From NCBI GenBank assembly GCA_033549365.1, contig JAWSUF010000005.1, forward strand, positions 183,847 to 247,846: a stretch of DNA of 64,000 nt, in the 5' to 3' direction. Position numbers and translations under genes: made by a program. The notes beneath the pieces are model-generated. The model did not search any database and was not told the origin of the DNA. It worked only from the letters and a program-made list of their open reading frames with translations. This document shows positions 54,269 to 63,222 of the stretch, piece after piece (the stretch's first letter is position 1; each line of letters opens with the position of its first letter). The stretch is from Acidobacteriota bacterium. Its GTDB lineage: Bacteria; Acidobacteriota; Aminicenantia; Aminicenantales; Saccharicenantaceae.

Positions 54269-54297
54269 AATCTAGCACACGGCGGGTTTAAAGGCAA
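54269..54297 (-). promoter_or_regulatory. Candidate promoter for lptD
   Basis: Minus strand TTGCCT (54292-54297), 17-nt spacer, TAGATT (54269-54274), each 4/6. Start would be about 8 nt before the ATG at 54254. Moderate to weak. Confidence 0.3.
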
Positions 54298-54318
54298 TCG
54301 ACGGCCGTTTCAGCGGAT

Positions 54319-55596
54319 TCAGCTCCGCATCAGCCAGTCCATAAGACTCGCTGTGTCGTCCGGCTCCGCCGTCCGCCCCCTGGCCAGCCCCCCGAAATAT
54401 CCCTTGATCGCTGCTGCGTTCTCCCGATAAAGCTTCCGGATCCACCGCGGATAGGAAAGCCACACCCGCGCCGATCCCGGATTCAACCCGAATTCGACCG
54501 CAACCGTTTTCGCCGGCGGAAAGGCCTTTTTCAGTGCCAGCCGCAGCTTCCCCCCCAGGCTCTTCCGCCCCATGAAAAGGAGCATGTTCGGCCGCACCGC
54601 CTCGCCTTTCCCCCTCCCCGGGCGCTCCAGAAAGACCGCCTCGACCGCGGCCGCCCACAGCTTCTCCGGCGGCTTCTCCCGCTTCAACCGCTCCAGCACC
54701 GCCTCCGGGACCTGCGCCCCCAGCAGCCGGTGCGCCAGAAGAATCGGCAGTCCCGCTGCATGCACAGCCCGGTAACGCTCCATCTTCTCAAGAAACGTTT
54801 CCGCGTCGATCTGCAGCCGCGCCAGCATCTCGGCGATGTCGCAGAGCGGTTTCAATCCGAAGTCGTAACAGTGATTGGAGGCATGGATCGCCACATGAAG
54901 CAGCATGTCCTCGGGCGTGAGCGCAAACGCCCCGCTTCCCGCGATCGTCGCCGGAACGGCCGCCGCCCAAACCTCCTCCGAGGTCATGGCGAAGGGGTAG
55001 ATGGGCAGGAAGAGATCCCAATGCATTTCGATCAGCGTGTTCGTCGTCCGGTGTCTGTAATGAAATTCGTTTTCGCCCTCCGAGGCGACCAGCCCGGATT
55101 CCAGAAGGGAACATCCCGCCCCCGCCATGACCTCGTCCGCCTTTTTGATGTCCTCCCGCCGGACCAGAAGATCGACGTCGTCCATTGTCCTCAGGGCCGG
55201 ATCGCCGTAGACGGCCTCGGCCAGCCATCCACCCTTGAGAACGATGACCGGAACGCCCCTCTCCCGAAACGCGTCCAGCATTCTCCCCAGAAAATGAAAG
55301 CGGCGCATCTGGGCCGCGGCGTTCGTGAAGAAATCGGTCTTCAGGGCCTCCATCGTCTTTGCCGGGACCGTCCCGGCCGGCAGGCGTTCCTTCAGCCGCG
55401 AATAGAGAAGGGGGGTCAGCCCATGCCGCCGGGCCGTCAATCGCAGGTTTTCCCAGTCCTCGTCCCCCCATTCCGCCGCCCCTGCAAGCGTTCGCTCCGC
55501 AGTATCCGAGAGTCCCCCATAACTCAACAGCGCAAGAAGCCGCGTCCGCGTCTTCTCATCGGTTCCGGCCAACGGCTTTTGCTCTTCCGCCCTCAA
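54319..55596 (-). CDS. Nucleotidyltransferase-fold family protein (NTP_transf_5-like)
   Basis: About 425 residues. The core has GVPVIVLKGGWLAEAVYGDP (Gly-Gly loop) and TMDDVDLLVRREDI with the Asp-x-Asp pair, typical of the putative nucleotidyltransferases often found in exopolysaccharide loci. Later helices hold LLHVAIHASNHCYDFGLKPL. The reaction is unproved. The frame is open to 55662, but the TTG at 55596 overlaps the Wzc-like stop (TTGA) and is the coupled choice; a TTG nine codons further on is also possible. Same operon as wzc/wzb. Confidence 0.72.
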   Translation of the reverse strand: MRAEEQKPLAGTDEKTRTRLLALLSYGGLSDTAERTLAGAAEWGDEDWENLRLTARRHGLTPLLYSRLKERLPAGTVPAKTMEALKTDFFTNAAAQMRRFHFLGRMLDAFRERGVPVIVLKGGWLAEAVYGDPALRTMDDVDLLVRREDIKKADEVMAGAGCSLLESGLVASEGENEFHYRHRTTNTLIEMHWDLFLPIYPFAMTSEEVWAAAVPATIAGSGAFALTPEDMLLHVAIHASNHCYDFGLKPLCDIAEMLARLQIDAETFLEKMERYRAVHAAGLPILLAHRLLGAQVPEAVLERLKREKPPEKLWAAAVEAVFLERPGRGKGEAVRPNMLLFMGRKSLGGKLRLALKKAFPPAKTVAVEFGLNPGSARVWLSYPRWIRKLYRENAAAIKGYFGGLARGRTAEPDDTASLMDWLMRS

Positions 55597-57272
55597 GCCC
55601 TTTTCTTCAACCCCGTCTTCCGGGCGATCTTCTTCGCCAGCCGGCGCGTGTTGGCCTTCCACCCCCCCCGCGCCTCCTCCGAGTAATAGGCATACTTGCT
55701 GTAATACCTGCGGTAATAATACGTGTTGTAGCCCACACGGGCCATGTTGACGTTGTTGGCGACCAGCCCGATCAGGTTGGCGTTGACCAGCCGCAACTGT
55801 TCGACGGCCTGGGTCAGGACGGACGTCTTGGTCGCCCCCGGCCTGAAAACCACCAGCACGGCGTCGACCTGACTGGCCAGCACGGCCGCGTCCGTCACCG
55901 ACATGATGGGCGGCGTGTCCAGAATCACGATGTCGCTCGACTCCAGCATCCTGTCAAGGATCTCCTTCATCTTGTTCGACCCCAGGAGTTCAGAGGGGTT
56001 GGGCGGCAGCGCGCCCGACAGGACCGCCCGCAATCCGGCGATACCGGCCGGCGTCATGGCCTTCTCGATATCCGGCGTATCCTGCACGAAAAGCCCGCTC
56101 AGCCCGGTTCCGTCGCGAAGGCCCAGGGTCTTGTGGACCATCGGGCGCCTCAGGTCGGAGTCCACGAGGGTGACGCGCTCGCCGCTCTGGGCGAGGACGA
56201 CGGCCAGGTTGGCCGAGATCGTGGTCTTGCCCTCTTCATGCATCGGGCTGGTCACCATCAGTTTTCGAAGCGGACGGTCCACGCCCGCGAAGCGCACATT
56301 CGTGCGGAGCGCCCGGAAGGCCTCGGAAACCGGCGATCGCGGATGCTTGATCGTGACGACCTGCCCGGGCCGCGTCTCGTGGCTGGCGATCATGCCCAGC
56401 GTGGACAGGCCCAGGCGGCGCGACAAGACATCCGGGTTCTTGACCGTGTTGTCCAGGAAGTTCAATCCGAAGACCAGCCCGACCGCCAGAAGGAGTCCGA
56501 AGAGGGCCGCCTGGATCGCCGACCGCCTGACCCGGGGGCTCACCTGCCCCCCGGGAAGGGCGGACTCCACTTGGACGATGTTCGAGATGGTCTGAGCCTC
56601 GGCCAGGCGCACTTGTTCGAGGCTCATGAGCAGGTTGGAATAGATCTGCTTGTAGAGCGTCTGTTTTTGCTCCAGGTTGGCTCTTTCGGCCTCATTCCGG
56701 ATCTGCCGGATCTGTCCCGCCGTTTCCTCGAGTTGTTCCTCCATGTCGGTGATCTGGGACTGCAGGCTGGCCTTGGAAACCGCGTAACGTTCCGACTGCA
56801 TCTTCACGACCTCCTGGCCGAAGACCTCAACCAGCTTGTTGGCGATCTCGGCCGCCAATTTCCTGTCGGCATGAAGAACCCGGATATTGAGCAACTGCGT
56901 GTTCGGGATCTTGTTGATTTCGATGCCCTGGGTTTCGAGGTCCGTCATTCCCAGCTCCTCCCGGACCTTTTCCAGGATCGGGCGGTTGAGCATGAGAATG
57001 GAGTAGGTGTCCGAAAGGCGCTCGCTGAGATAGATCGAGGAGTAATCCGCGGCCCGCGACGTCGGTGCCGCATCGATCATCACGGTCGTCGACGAGGCGT
57101 AAATGGGTATCTGGCGCCGGCTGTTCAGATAACCCGCCGCGCCTCCCAACAGGGCTGCAAGAATGAACAGCCAAGCCCAGTGCCAGGCCAGGGCCAGGTA
57201 GGGCTGTAAATCCAATTCGGGTTCATCGATAACGGGTTCCCCAATATCTCTTTTTCTCAATTTATTCTCCAT
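55593..57272 (-). CDS. Polysaccharide co-polymerase with tyrosine autokinase (Wzc-like BY-kinase)
   Basis: 559 residues. Wzz domain with helix 1 (AWLFILAALLGGAAGYLNS), coiled coil at about 155-240 and helix 2 (IQAALFGLLLAVGLVFGLNF). The kinase domain has Walker A-like TSPMHEEGKTTISANLA, Walker A' LVDSDLRRP and Walker B VILDTPP. The C-terminal Tyr cluster YYYRRYYSKYAYY is the usual autophosphorylation tail. The Walker A region lacks the Gly normally two residues before the GK pair (EEGK). It controls chain length with the phosphatase encoded upstream. Starts 11 nt after wzb. Confidence 0.9.
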   Translation of the reverse strand: MENKLRKRDIGEPVIDEPELDLQPYLALAWHWAWLFILAALLGGAAGYLNSRRQIPIYASSTTVMIDAAPTSRAADYSSIYLSERLSDTYSILMLNRPILEKVREELGMTDLETQGIEINKIPNTQLLNIRVLHADRKLAAEIANKLVEVFGQEVVKMQSERYAVSKASLQSQITDMEEQLEETAGQIRQIRNEAERANLEQKQTLYKQIYSNLLMSLEQVRLAEAQTISNIVQVESALPGGQVSPRVRRSAIQAALFGLLLAVGLVFGLNFLDNTVKNPDVLSRRLGLSTLGMIASHETRPGQVVTIKHPRSPVSEAFRALRTNVRFAGVDRPLRKLMVTSPMHEEGKTTISANLAVVLAQSGERVTLVDSDLRRPMVHKTLGLRDGTGLSGLFVQDTPDIEKAMTPAGIAGLRAVLSGALPPNPSELLGSNKMKEILDRMLESSDIVILDTPPIMSVTDAAVLASQVDAVLVVFRPGATKTSVLTQAVEQLRLVNANLIGLVANNVNMARVGYNTYYYRRYYSKYAYYSEEARGGWKANTRRLAKKIARKTGLKKRA

Positions 57273-57283
57273 CCCTCTATCCC

Positions 57284-57793
57284 TCAGGCATGCCCACGGG
57301 CATGCGCCATGATGCGATCTTCGCCTTGGTCAAGCAGCGCCTCGATGTCCTCGATGCAGGCGGCGAAGGCTTCCGGATCGCCGCCCTCCGGGTCCGCGAC
57401 CGGGCTCGAGTGTCCGGCCATCTCGCTCAACAGGTAAACCCTGTCCTTCAGCTCGGGAAACTCCACGCCCAGGGCTTCCTTGTGGCCGGGCTCCATGACC
57501 AGAACCAGGCGATGGGCGGCCATCAGGTCCCGGGTCAGCCGCCGGCTTTTCTGTCCGCCGACGTCGAGCCCCCGTTCGAGAAGCATGGAGAGGAGCGCTC
57601 TCGGCGGCGGCTCGCCCTCCTCGGCCCAGGTTCCGGCCGAGGAGATTCGCCATTCCGCCCAATTCTCGTCGAGCTGCTGCAGGCGCGCCTTCCATAGGGC
57701 GGCCGCCGCGATCGAACGGCAGCGGTTTCCGGTGCAGACAAAGAGAATCGAGGGTTCAGGTCCCATAGGTGTCATCATTCCGGCTATCTCCAT
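57284..57793 (-). CDS. Low-molecular-weight protein-tyrosine phosphatase (Wzb-like)
   Basis: 169 residues. The P-loop VCTGNRCRS gives the C-x5-R catalytic signature (Cys20, Arg26), and VADPEGGDPEAF supplies the general-acid Asp. It dephosphorylates the C-terminal tyrosines of the adjacent Wzc-like kinase. Two starts are possible: ATG 57793 and ATG 57778, which has GGAG 8 nt upstream. It is first in the wzb-wzc-nucleotidyltransferase operon, with a good promoter. Confidence 0.88.
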   Translation of the reverse strand: MEIAGMMTPMGPEPSILFVCTGNRCRSIAAAALWKARLQQLDENWAEWRISSAGTWAEEGEPPPRALLSMLLERGLDVGGQKSRRLTRDLMAAHRLVLVMEPGHKEALGVEFPELKDRVYLLSEMAGHSSPVADPEGGDPEAFAACIEDIEALLDQGEDRIMAHARGHA

Positions 57794-57815
57794 GTTCCCG
57801 GCAGGGATGGAGCAT

Positions 57816-57843
57816 TGTATACCGGGGGAGGCCGGAAGGTCAA
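57816..57843 (-). promoter_or_regulatory. Candidate sigma70-type promoter for wzb-wzc
   Basis: Minus strand TTGACC (57838-57843, 5/6), 16-nt spacer, TATACA (57816-57821, 4/6), ending 22 nt before the ATG at 57793. Confidence 0.5.
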
Positions 57844-57982
57844 ACTGAAAACTGGCTTTATAGTATTTTGAGGCGAAAACGGATAAAATAAACTGAAATT
57901 GAATATGTCCGCCTTATTACCTCTCAGCTCCCAATGGCTTTGTCCCCGGCATCGTCGTGTCGGACAGAGATTTGGCAATCCC

Positions 57983-58011
57983 TTGATTCAATTTCCGGAC
58001 GTTTGTAGAAT
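57983..58011 (+). promoter_or_regulatory. Candidate sigma70-type promoter for the A+T-rich glycan cluster
   Basis: TTGATT (57983-57988), 17-nt spacer, TAGAAT (58006-58011). Start would be near 58018, leaving a roughly 180-nt leader before the first gene. Between this site and the wzb promoter (57844-57982) I see nothing to name. Confidence 0.55.
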
Positions 58012-58059
58012 ATAAGGTTATTAAGCTGCCTTAAGCCTGATCCGTGAGTGACAGCGAAT

Positions 58060-58086
58060 CTGCCCTTGCGCCTAGGTGAGGGGCAG
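58060..58086 (+). promoter_or_regulatory. Leader RNA hairpin upstream of the glycan cluster
   Basis: CTGCCCTT (58060-58067) pairs with AGGGGCAG (58079-58086) across an 11-nt loop. It is in the predicted leader and may help antitermination or pausing. Not matched to a known riboswitch. Confidence 0.45.
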
Positions 58087-58120
58087 AGAGCAGAATGATG
58101 AAGAACTTTAACGAAGAGCG

Positions 58121-58145
58121 CCGCCGCTCCAAGGGCGGTAGCCTG
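58121..58145 (+). promoter_or_regulatory. ops-like RfaH/NusG-paralogue recruitment element with overlapping hairpin
   Basis: 58134-58145 reads GGCGGTAGCCTG, matching the E. coli ops/JUMPstart element core GGCGGTAGCNTG at every fixed position. CCGCC (58121-58125) can pair with GGCGG (58134-58138). It lies 51 nt before the first gene of a polysaccharide operon, where ops elements normally occur. An RfaH- or LoaP-like factor is not encoded in the window. Confidence 0.6.
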
Positions 58146-58195
58146 TTGGTTTTAGGACAGAATTTGAAAATTGTTTAATAAGTAGATGACAAAGA

Positions 58196-58600
58196 ATGCC
58201 CCATCTAATCCAACTCCCCAAGATTGAAGACCCACGCGGGAATCTTTCTTTTATAGAAGAAAAAAATCATATTCCGTTTAAAATTGAGCGGATTTATTGG
58301 ATCTATGATGTTCCGGGCGGTCAAGTACGAGGCGGCCATGCTTTTAAAGTCCAGCAGGAGTTGATCGTAGCTCTTTCGGGCAGTTTCGATGTAGTTGTGG
58401 ATGATGGCCAAGCCAAGAAAACCTTTTCACTCAATCGTTCCTATTATGGCTTGTATTTACCGGCCGGGATCTGGAGGCAAATGAACAACTTCTCAACGAA
58501 CAGCCTGGCGCTTGTGCTCAGCTCTACACAATATAATAAGATGGATTATATCCGAGGTTACGAAGAATTCTTGGAATACCGGATTAAGCATGTCAAGTAG
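58196..58600 (+). CDS. Sugar 3,4-ketoisomerase-like cupin (FdtA/QdtA family), copy 1
   Basis: 134 residues; start of the A+T-rich cluster. Family pattern DPRGNLSFIEE, IYWIYDVPGGQVRGGHAF, GSFDVVVDDG, YGLYLPAGIWRQM. These enzymes move the keto group of dTDP-4-keto-6-deoxyglucose from C4 to C3. In copy 1 the second histidine of the usual RGxHAHK motif is Phe (His48, Phe50), which might weaken or change activity. The ATG has no clear Shine-Dalgarno. A second paralogue overlaps its 3' end by 11 nt. Confidence 0.85.
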   Translation: MPHLIQLPKIEDPRGNLSFIEEKNHIPFKIERIYWIYDVPGGQVRGGHAFKVQQELIVALSGSFDVVVDDGQAKKTFSLNRSYYGLYLPAGIWRQMNNFSTNSLALVLSSTQYNKMDYIRGYEEFLEYRIKHVK

Positions 58601-59006
58601 CGTTTTTAACTGTTCGGTACTGCCTTTGAATGTGATTCATAACCGTGCGGGTAACATCACTATTGTAGAGGGATTGATAAATGTGCCTTTCGAACTGAAG
58701 CGAGTGTATTATCTTTACGATATACCCGGTGGAGAAAACCGCGGAGGCCATGCCCATAAGGACTTATCGCAATTAATTGTGGCAGCTAGTGGATCATTTG
58801 ATGTATTACTGGATGATGGAGTCAATAGAAAAGTTGTAACCTTGAACAGGCCATCTTATGGATTGCTTGTGGTTCCTGGTATTTGGCGCGAGTTGTTGGA
58901 ATTCTCCTCTGGAGCAGTATGCTTGGTGCTGGCTTCCCATTTATATCATTCGGAAGATTACATCAGAGAATACTGCGAATACCTAAAATATAGAAATGAT
59001 CGTTAA
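58590..59006 (+). CDS. Sugar 3,4-ketoisomerase-like cupin (FdtA/QdtA family), copy 2
   Basis: 138 residues. [20 protein letters not shown] keeps both histidines (His54, His56), while the N-terminal motif differs from copy 1 ([11 protein letters not shown] instead of DPRGNLSFIEE). Together with the acetyltransferase and aminotransferase that follow it fits a dTDP-3-acetamido-3,6-dideoxy-galactose (FdtABC) or -glucose (QdtABC) pathway. The stereochemistry cannot be decided by eye. The ATG at 58590 overlaps copy 1; the open frame further upstream belongs to that gene. Confidence 0.87.
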   Translation: MSSSVFNCSVLPLNVIHNRAGNITIVEGLINVPFELKRVYYLYDIPGGENRGGHAHKDLSQLIVAASGSFDVLLDDGVNRKVVTLNRPSYGLLVVPGIWRELLEFSSGAVCLVLASHLYHSEDYIREYCEYLKYRNDR

Positions 59007-59550
59007 GATACACCCTACTTCAGAAGTTCAAACCAAGGAAATTGGGGGGGGGACTACAATCTGGCAGTTTTGTGTAATTTTAAAGGATGCTCGGATAGGA
59101 AGAAACTGCAATATTAATTTCAATGTATTCATTGAGAATGATGTTGTAATTGGAGATAATGTAACTATTAAGCCCGGAGTTCAATTATGGGATGGATTGC
59201 GAATAGAAGACAATGTATTTATTGGGCCAAATGTAACATTTACAAATGATCTCTTGCCGAGATCCAAACAATACCCCGAGAAATTTGTCCAAACCATTTT
59301 GAAAAAAGGTGCGAGTATTGGGGCCAATTCAACCGTGCTAGCAGGAATTGAAATAGGGATATTTGCTATGATTGGCGCCGGAAGTGTGGTCACTAGAAGT
59401 GTTCCACCTTACACGCTATTTTATGGAAACCCGGCAAGGAAAAGAGGCTTTGTCACTAAGGAAGGGAAAGTGCTTAGTCTTAAAATGCTGGATAAGGATG
59501 GGACCCAATATATATGGGTAAATAGTGAGCCCAAACCACTGAAAAAATGA
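58996..59550 (+). CDS. Left-handed beta-helix acetyltransferase (FdtC/QdtC-like)
   Basis: 184 residues of hexapeptide repeats: [97 protein letters not shown]. In this cluster it probably N-acetylates the 3-amino group made by the next gene's aminotransferase. It overlaps copy 2 of the isomerase by 11 nt and the aminotransferase by ATGA. Confidence 0.85.
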   Translation: MIVKIHPTSEVQTKEIGGGTTIWQFCVILKDARIGRNCNINFNVFIENDVVIGDNVTIKPGVQLWDGLRIEDNVFIGPNVTFTNDLLPRSKQYPEKFVQTILKKGASIGANSTVLAGIEIGIFAMIGAGSVVTRSVPPYTLFYGNPARKRGFVTKEGKVLSLKMLDKDGTQYIWVNSEPKPLKK

Positions 59551-60707
59551 TCAAATTTCTCGATTTGAAAAAAATCAATGCCCAGTATGCAGAAAAGTTG
59601 AAGCAAGTTGCCTCAGAAGTTATTGATTCAGGCTGGTATTTAATGGGCGAAAGGCTAAATGCTTTTGAAAGAAATCTTGAAGCATATGTCGGAGTAAAAC
59701 ATGCCATTGGGGTAGGCAACGGCCTGGATGCGCTTCGATTAATCTTGAGAGCTTATAAGGAACTTGGTTTATTTCATGACGGGGACGAAATTATCGTCCC
59801 GGCAAATACCTATATTGCTTCGATTCTTGCTGTCACGGACAATCGCTTAAAACCAGTTTTAGTTGAACCGGATATAGCTACATTTAACCTCGATCTAAAC
59901 CTCATAGAGCAACATATCACTCCTCAAACAAGAGGTATTTTGATCGTGCATTTATATGGTCGTGCTTGTTGGAGCCGTGAACTTGAAAATATTGCAAAAA
60001 AACACAGCCTCAAAATTATTGAAGACAACGCCCAAGCAATTGGAGCGATTTGGGATGGAAAGAAAACCGGGTCTTTGGGCGATGCGGCGGGGATAAGCTT
60101 TTACCCAGGGAAAAATCTCGGGGCTTTAGGGGATGCCGGCGCCGTATCGACAAACGATGACCAACTGGCTGAAGTTGTTCGTGCTTTGGGCAATTACGGC
60201 AGCAAGAAAAAATACCTGAACGATTACCAGGGATTCAACAGCCGTCTTGATGAACTCCAAGCTGCGTTTCTTGACGTAAAGCTCAAATATTTAGATGCGG
60301 AAAATCAATGCCGCCGGGAAATCGCACGATATTATTGCCAAACAATCAAGCATCCGGACATTATTCTTCCATGCATTGAAAAATCTGATGCGGATACAAC
60401 TCCTAAAGACAATTTTCAGTGTCCAATGCCCTTAAATCATGTCTGGCACCTCTTCGTAATCCGATTTAAACGCCGTGATGAACTACAAAAGTACTTGGCA
60501 AATAATGGTATTCAAACACAAATTCATTATCCTATTCCACCTCATAAACAAATGGCTTACAAGAATTCGAACAAACTAAGCTTTCCAATAACGGAAGAAA
60601 TTCACAGAGAAGTATTGAGTTTGCCGATCAGCTCAACATTATCTCGCGAAGAAATAGAAACCATCGTTTCTACAATTAATGCTTTAACAAGCAATACTCG
60701 GGAATGA
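59547..60707 (+). CDS. DegT/DnrJ/EryC1 sugar aminotransferase (FdtB/QdtB-like)
   Basis: 386 residues; PLP-dependent transamination of dTDP-3-keto-6-deoxyhexose to the 3-amino sugar. [57 protein letters not shown], then [20 protein letters not shown] with the PLP lysine (PGKN), and [20 protein letters not shown]. The DegT signature is complete. ATGA overlap with the acetyltransferase gene. Part of the low-G+C cluster. Confidence 0.93.
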   Translation: MIKFLDLKKINAQYAEKLKQVASEVIDSGWYLMGERLNAFERNLEAYVGVKHAIGVGNGLDALRLILRAYKELGLFHDGDEIIVPANTYIASILAVTDNRLKPVLVEPDIATFNLDLNLIEQHITPQTRGILIVHLYGRACWSRELENIAKKHSLKIIEDNAQAIGAIWDGKKTGSLGDAAGISFYPGKNLGALGDAGAVSTNDDQLAEVVRALGNYGSKKKYLNDYQGFNSRLDELQAAFLDVKLKYLDAENQCRREIARYYCQTIKHPDIILPCIEKSDADTTPKDNFQCPMPLNHVWHLFVIRFKRRDELQKYLANNGIQTQIHYPIPPHKQMAYKNSNKLSFPITEEIHREVLSLPISSTLSREEIETIVSTINALTSNTRE

Positions 60708-60733
60708 CATTTAATAAGCATCGCAATTAGGCT

Positions 60734-62221
60734 TTGACAAACAATCAATCTTCCTACCGGCAAATCGTGAAAGCCACATCGCTTTTCGGCGGAGTGCAGG
60801 TATTTCAAATAATTATTGGCATTATTCGGTCAAAAGCAGTCGCTGTATTGCTGGGGCCTTTAGGCATGGGGATAAACGGACTTCTCCTTTCAACCACCGG
60901 ACTAATTTCAGGATTGACAAATTTTGGTCTTGGAACAAGCGCAATAAAAAATGTTGCGGCTGCTCATGCGACTGGAGATGAAAACAGACTTGCTACAGTT
61001 GTAAATGTCCTAAGAAGGTTGGTTTGGGTCACGGGTACCCTTGGGGCATTGATTACTCTGGTATGCTCAAAATGGCTGAGCCGGGTCGCCTTTGGCAATG
61101 CCGATTATTCATTTGCTTTTATTTGGATATCCGTCACTCTTCTACTGAACCAGATAAGCACAGGACAAAGCGTGATATTGCGAGGGACGCGGCAGCTGAA
61201 TCTCATGGCCAAAGCCAGTGCATCGGGAGCAGTGCTGGGATTAATCATTTCAGTTCCAATTTATTACTTCTGGGGAATTGATGGCATAGTCCCGGCCATT
61301 ATTGTCAGCTCCATGGCTTCCCTTCTGCGCACTTGGTATTTTTCCAGAAAGGTTATGATTAAAAAAGTTGAAATCAATAAAGAAACAGTCATCAATGAAA
61401 GCAAAGGAATGCTTTCGATGGGTTTCCTGCTGAGTCTTAGTGGGATTATTGCCATGGGAGCTAGCTACCTAATTAGAATTTATATCAGCAATACGGGGGG
61501 TGTGGATCAGGTAGGTTTATATAATGCAGGGTTTGCAATAATCAATACATATGTCGGCATGGTTTTTATCGCTATGAGCACAGATTACTATCCTCGGCTT
61601 TCCGGTGTTTCCTATGACAATAAAAAGGCTGCTCAACTTATTAACCAGCAAAGCGAGATAGCCATATTGATAATTGCTCCCGTTTTGGCAATTTTTATTG
61701 TTTTCATTCAATATGTTGTAATCCTCCTTTACTCCACGAAATTCATTCCAATTTATGGAATGATTCAGTGGGCTGCACTGGGGATATATTTTAAGACGAT
61801 TAGCTGGGCTTTGGCCTTTCTTATTCTCGCTAAAGGGGCGTCCCGCACTTTTTTTTTGAATGAACTGATCGCAAACATTTATGTTTTTGGATTTAATGTT
61901 GTCGGGTATAAAATTGCAGGATTGAAGGGACTTGGGATTTCCTTTCTGGCGGCCTACATAATTTATTTTCTTCAGGTTTATGTTCTTGCGAGATGGAAAT
62001 ATGAATTTTCGCTGCATGGCGAATTAGTCAAAATATTTTTAATTCAGTTTGCTTTGGGAATTTCAAGTTTTTCTGTTTTTCATATATTTCAAAAGCCTCT
62101 AGCTTATTTTCCGGGAGTTGCAATCATTGGCGGTTCTTGTTTCTTTTCCTTTAAAGAGCTGAATAAGAGACTTGAAATAAAGGCATTAATTAAAAGCATT
62201 AAAATCAAAGCTGGGAAATGA
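60734..62221 (+). CDS. O-antigen/polysaccharide flippase (Wzx)
   Basis: 495 residues, about 12-14 helices, beginning SYRQIVKATSLFGGVQVFQI then IIGIIRSKAVAVLLGPLGMG and GLLLSTTGLISGLTNFGLGT, typical of a Wzx of the WzxE/RfbX type. The start appears to be TTG at 60734, the only start-like codon that keeps the normal N-terminus: an ATG at 60705 is in another frame and closes soon. AGG just upstream is weak. Base composition matches the cluster. Followed by a glycosyltransferase with ATGA overlap. Confidence 0.85.
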   Translation: MTNNQSSYRQIVKATSLFGGVQVFQIIIGIIRSKAVAVLLGPLGMGINGLLLSTTGLISGLTNFGLGTSAIKNVAAAHATGDENRLATVVNVLRRLVWVTGTLGALITLVCSKWLSRVAFGNADYSFAFIWISVTLLLNQISTGQSVILRGTRQLNLMAKASASGAVLGLIISVPIYYFWGIDGIVPAIIVSSMASLLRTWYFSRKVMIKKVEINKETVINESKGMLSMGFLLSLSGIIAMGASYLIRIYISNTGGVDQVGLYNAGFAIINTYVGMVFIAMSTDYYPRLSGVSYDNKKAAQLINQQSEIAILIIAPVLAIFIVFIQYVVILLYSTKFIPIYGMIQWAALGIYFKTISWALAFLILAKGASRTFFLNELIANIYVFGFNVVGYKIAGLKGLGISFLAAYIIYFLQVYVLARWKYEFSLHGELVKIFLIQFALGISSFSVFHIFQKPLAYFPGVAIIGGSCFFSFKELNKRLEIKALIKSIKIKAGK

Positions 62222-63222
62222 AGAAACTCAGAGTTTTTCATGGCTTGGTGAATTATGGTACACAGGCTGGTTTTTTTGCAAAAGAACTCCGCAAACAAGG
62301 AATAGAGGCATTATCTGCTTGTTATCATGATAATTATAAACGCCAGATTGATGTGCAATTACTACATAAGGGTAATATTATTCAAAAAGCACTCAAATAT
62401 ACTTGGAACGGGATAAGGAAGTTATATTGGTTTTATAAGTTTAATGTTTTTCATTTTTATTATGGCACAACATTATTTCGCAAGCAGAGAGACCTCCCTT
62501 TCTACAAACTATTTGGGAAAAAAATAATCATGCACTATCTAGGCGGAGATGTGGTGATATATAATTCTAAGTACACCCATTATGGATACAATGCAGAATT
62601 GGTAAACAGAAAAGTTATAAAACGGTTAAAAAAGGAAACGCCATATACAAATCTTCAAGTTGTTTGTATGCCATATTATGCTCCTTTTGTTAAAAACGCT
62701 ATGGTTATTCCTTTGGCGATCGACCTGAACTTATTTGATTTTAAAAGAAAACACATTGAAGACCATGTTGTTATTGCCCATGCGCCAACGAATAAACGAT
62801 TCAAAGGGACGGAATTCATTGTTGAAGCAATAGAAAAGATGCAAAAGGAAGGATGGAAAATCCGTTTTGATTTAATAGTTGATGTTAAACATGATGAATT
62901 GAGAAAAAGATATTCCATGTGTGATATTTTTATTGATCAAATTATTGCCGGCTGGTATGGAACGGCAGCAATTGAAGCAATGGCTGTAGGGCGAACGGTA
63001 GTTGCCCACATCGACCCAAAATATTTTAATTACATCGATTTCGCCGATGAAATACCGATTGTTAATGCTAACAAAGATTCAATATATTTTGTATTAAAAG
63101 AACTGGTTTGTAACAGACATATGCTTCCGGAACTAGGAGAAAAAAGCAGAAAATTTGTTGAAAAGCATCATGATGTTACTAAACTAACCGCCAAACTGAT
63201 TAAAATATATGAAACGCTTTAA
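62218..63222 (+). CDS. Family 4-like glycosyltransferase
   Basis: 334 residues, GT-B type. IIMHYLGGDVVIYNSKY in the first half, VVIAHAPTNKRFKGTEFIVE opening the donor domain, and CDIFIDQIIAGWYGTAAIEA and MAVGRTVVAHIDPKYF for the donor site. Substrate unknown; likely adds a sugar to the repeat unit containing the acetamido-dideoxyhexose. ATGA overlap with wzx, and the next gene overlaps its end by 14 nt. Confidence 0.8.
   Translation: MKKLRVFHGLVNYGTQAGFFAKELRKQGIEALSACYHDNYKRQIDVQLLHKGNIIQKALKYTWNGIRKLYWFYKFNVFHFYYGTTLFRKQRDLPFYKLFGKKIIMHYLGGDVVIYNSKYTHYGYNAELVNRKVIKRLKKETPYTNLQVVCMPYYAPFVKNAMVIPLAIDLNLFDFKRKHIEDHVVIAHAPTNKRFKGTEFIVEAIEKMQKEGWKIRFDLIVDVKHDELRKRYSMCDIFIDQIIAGWYGTAAIEAMAVGRTVVAHIDPKYFNYIDFADEIPIVNANKDSIYFVLKELVCNRHMLPELGEKSRKFVEKHHDVTKLTAKLIKIYETL

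Noticed and set aside
54263..54278. Upstream GTG (54278) as the lptD start
   Set aside because: It precedes the better-placed ATG at 54254 and would fall upstream of the candidate transcription start.
57983..58195. A GEMM-type c-di-GMP riboswitch in the leader
   Set aside because: The conserved GEMM bases and tetraloop-receptor arrangement are not present.
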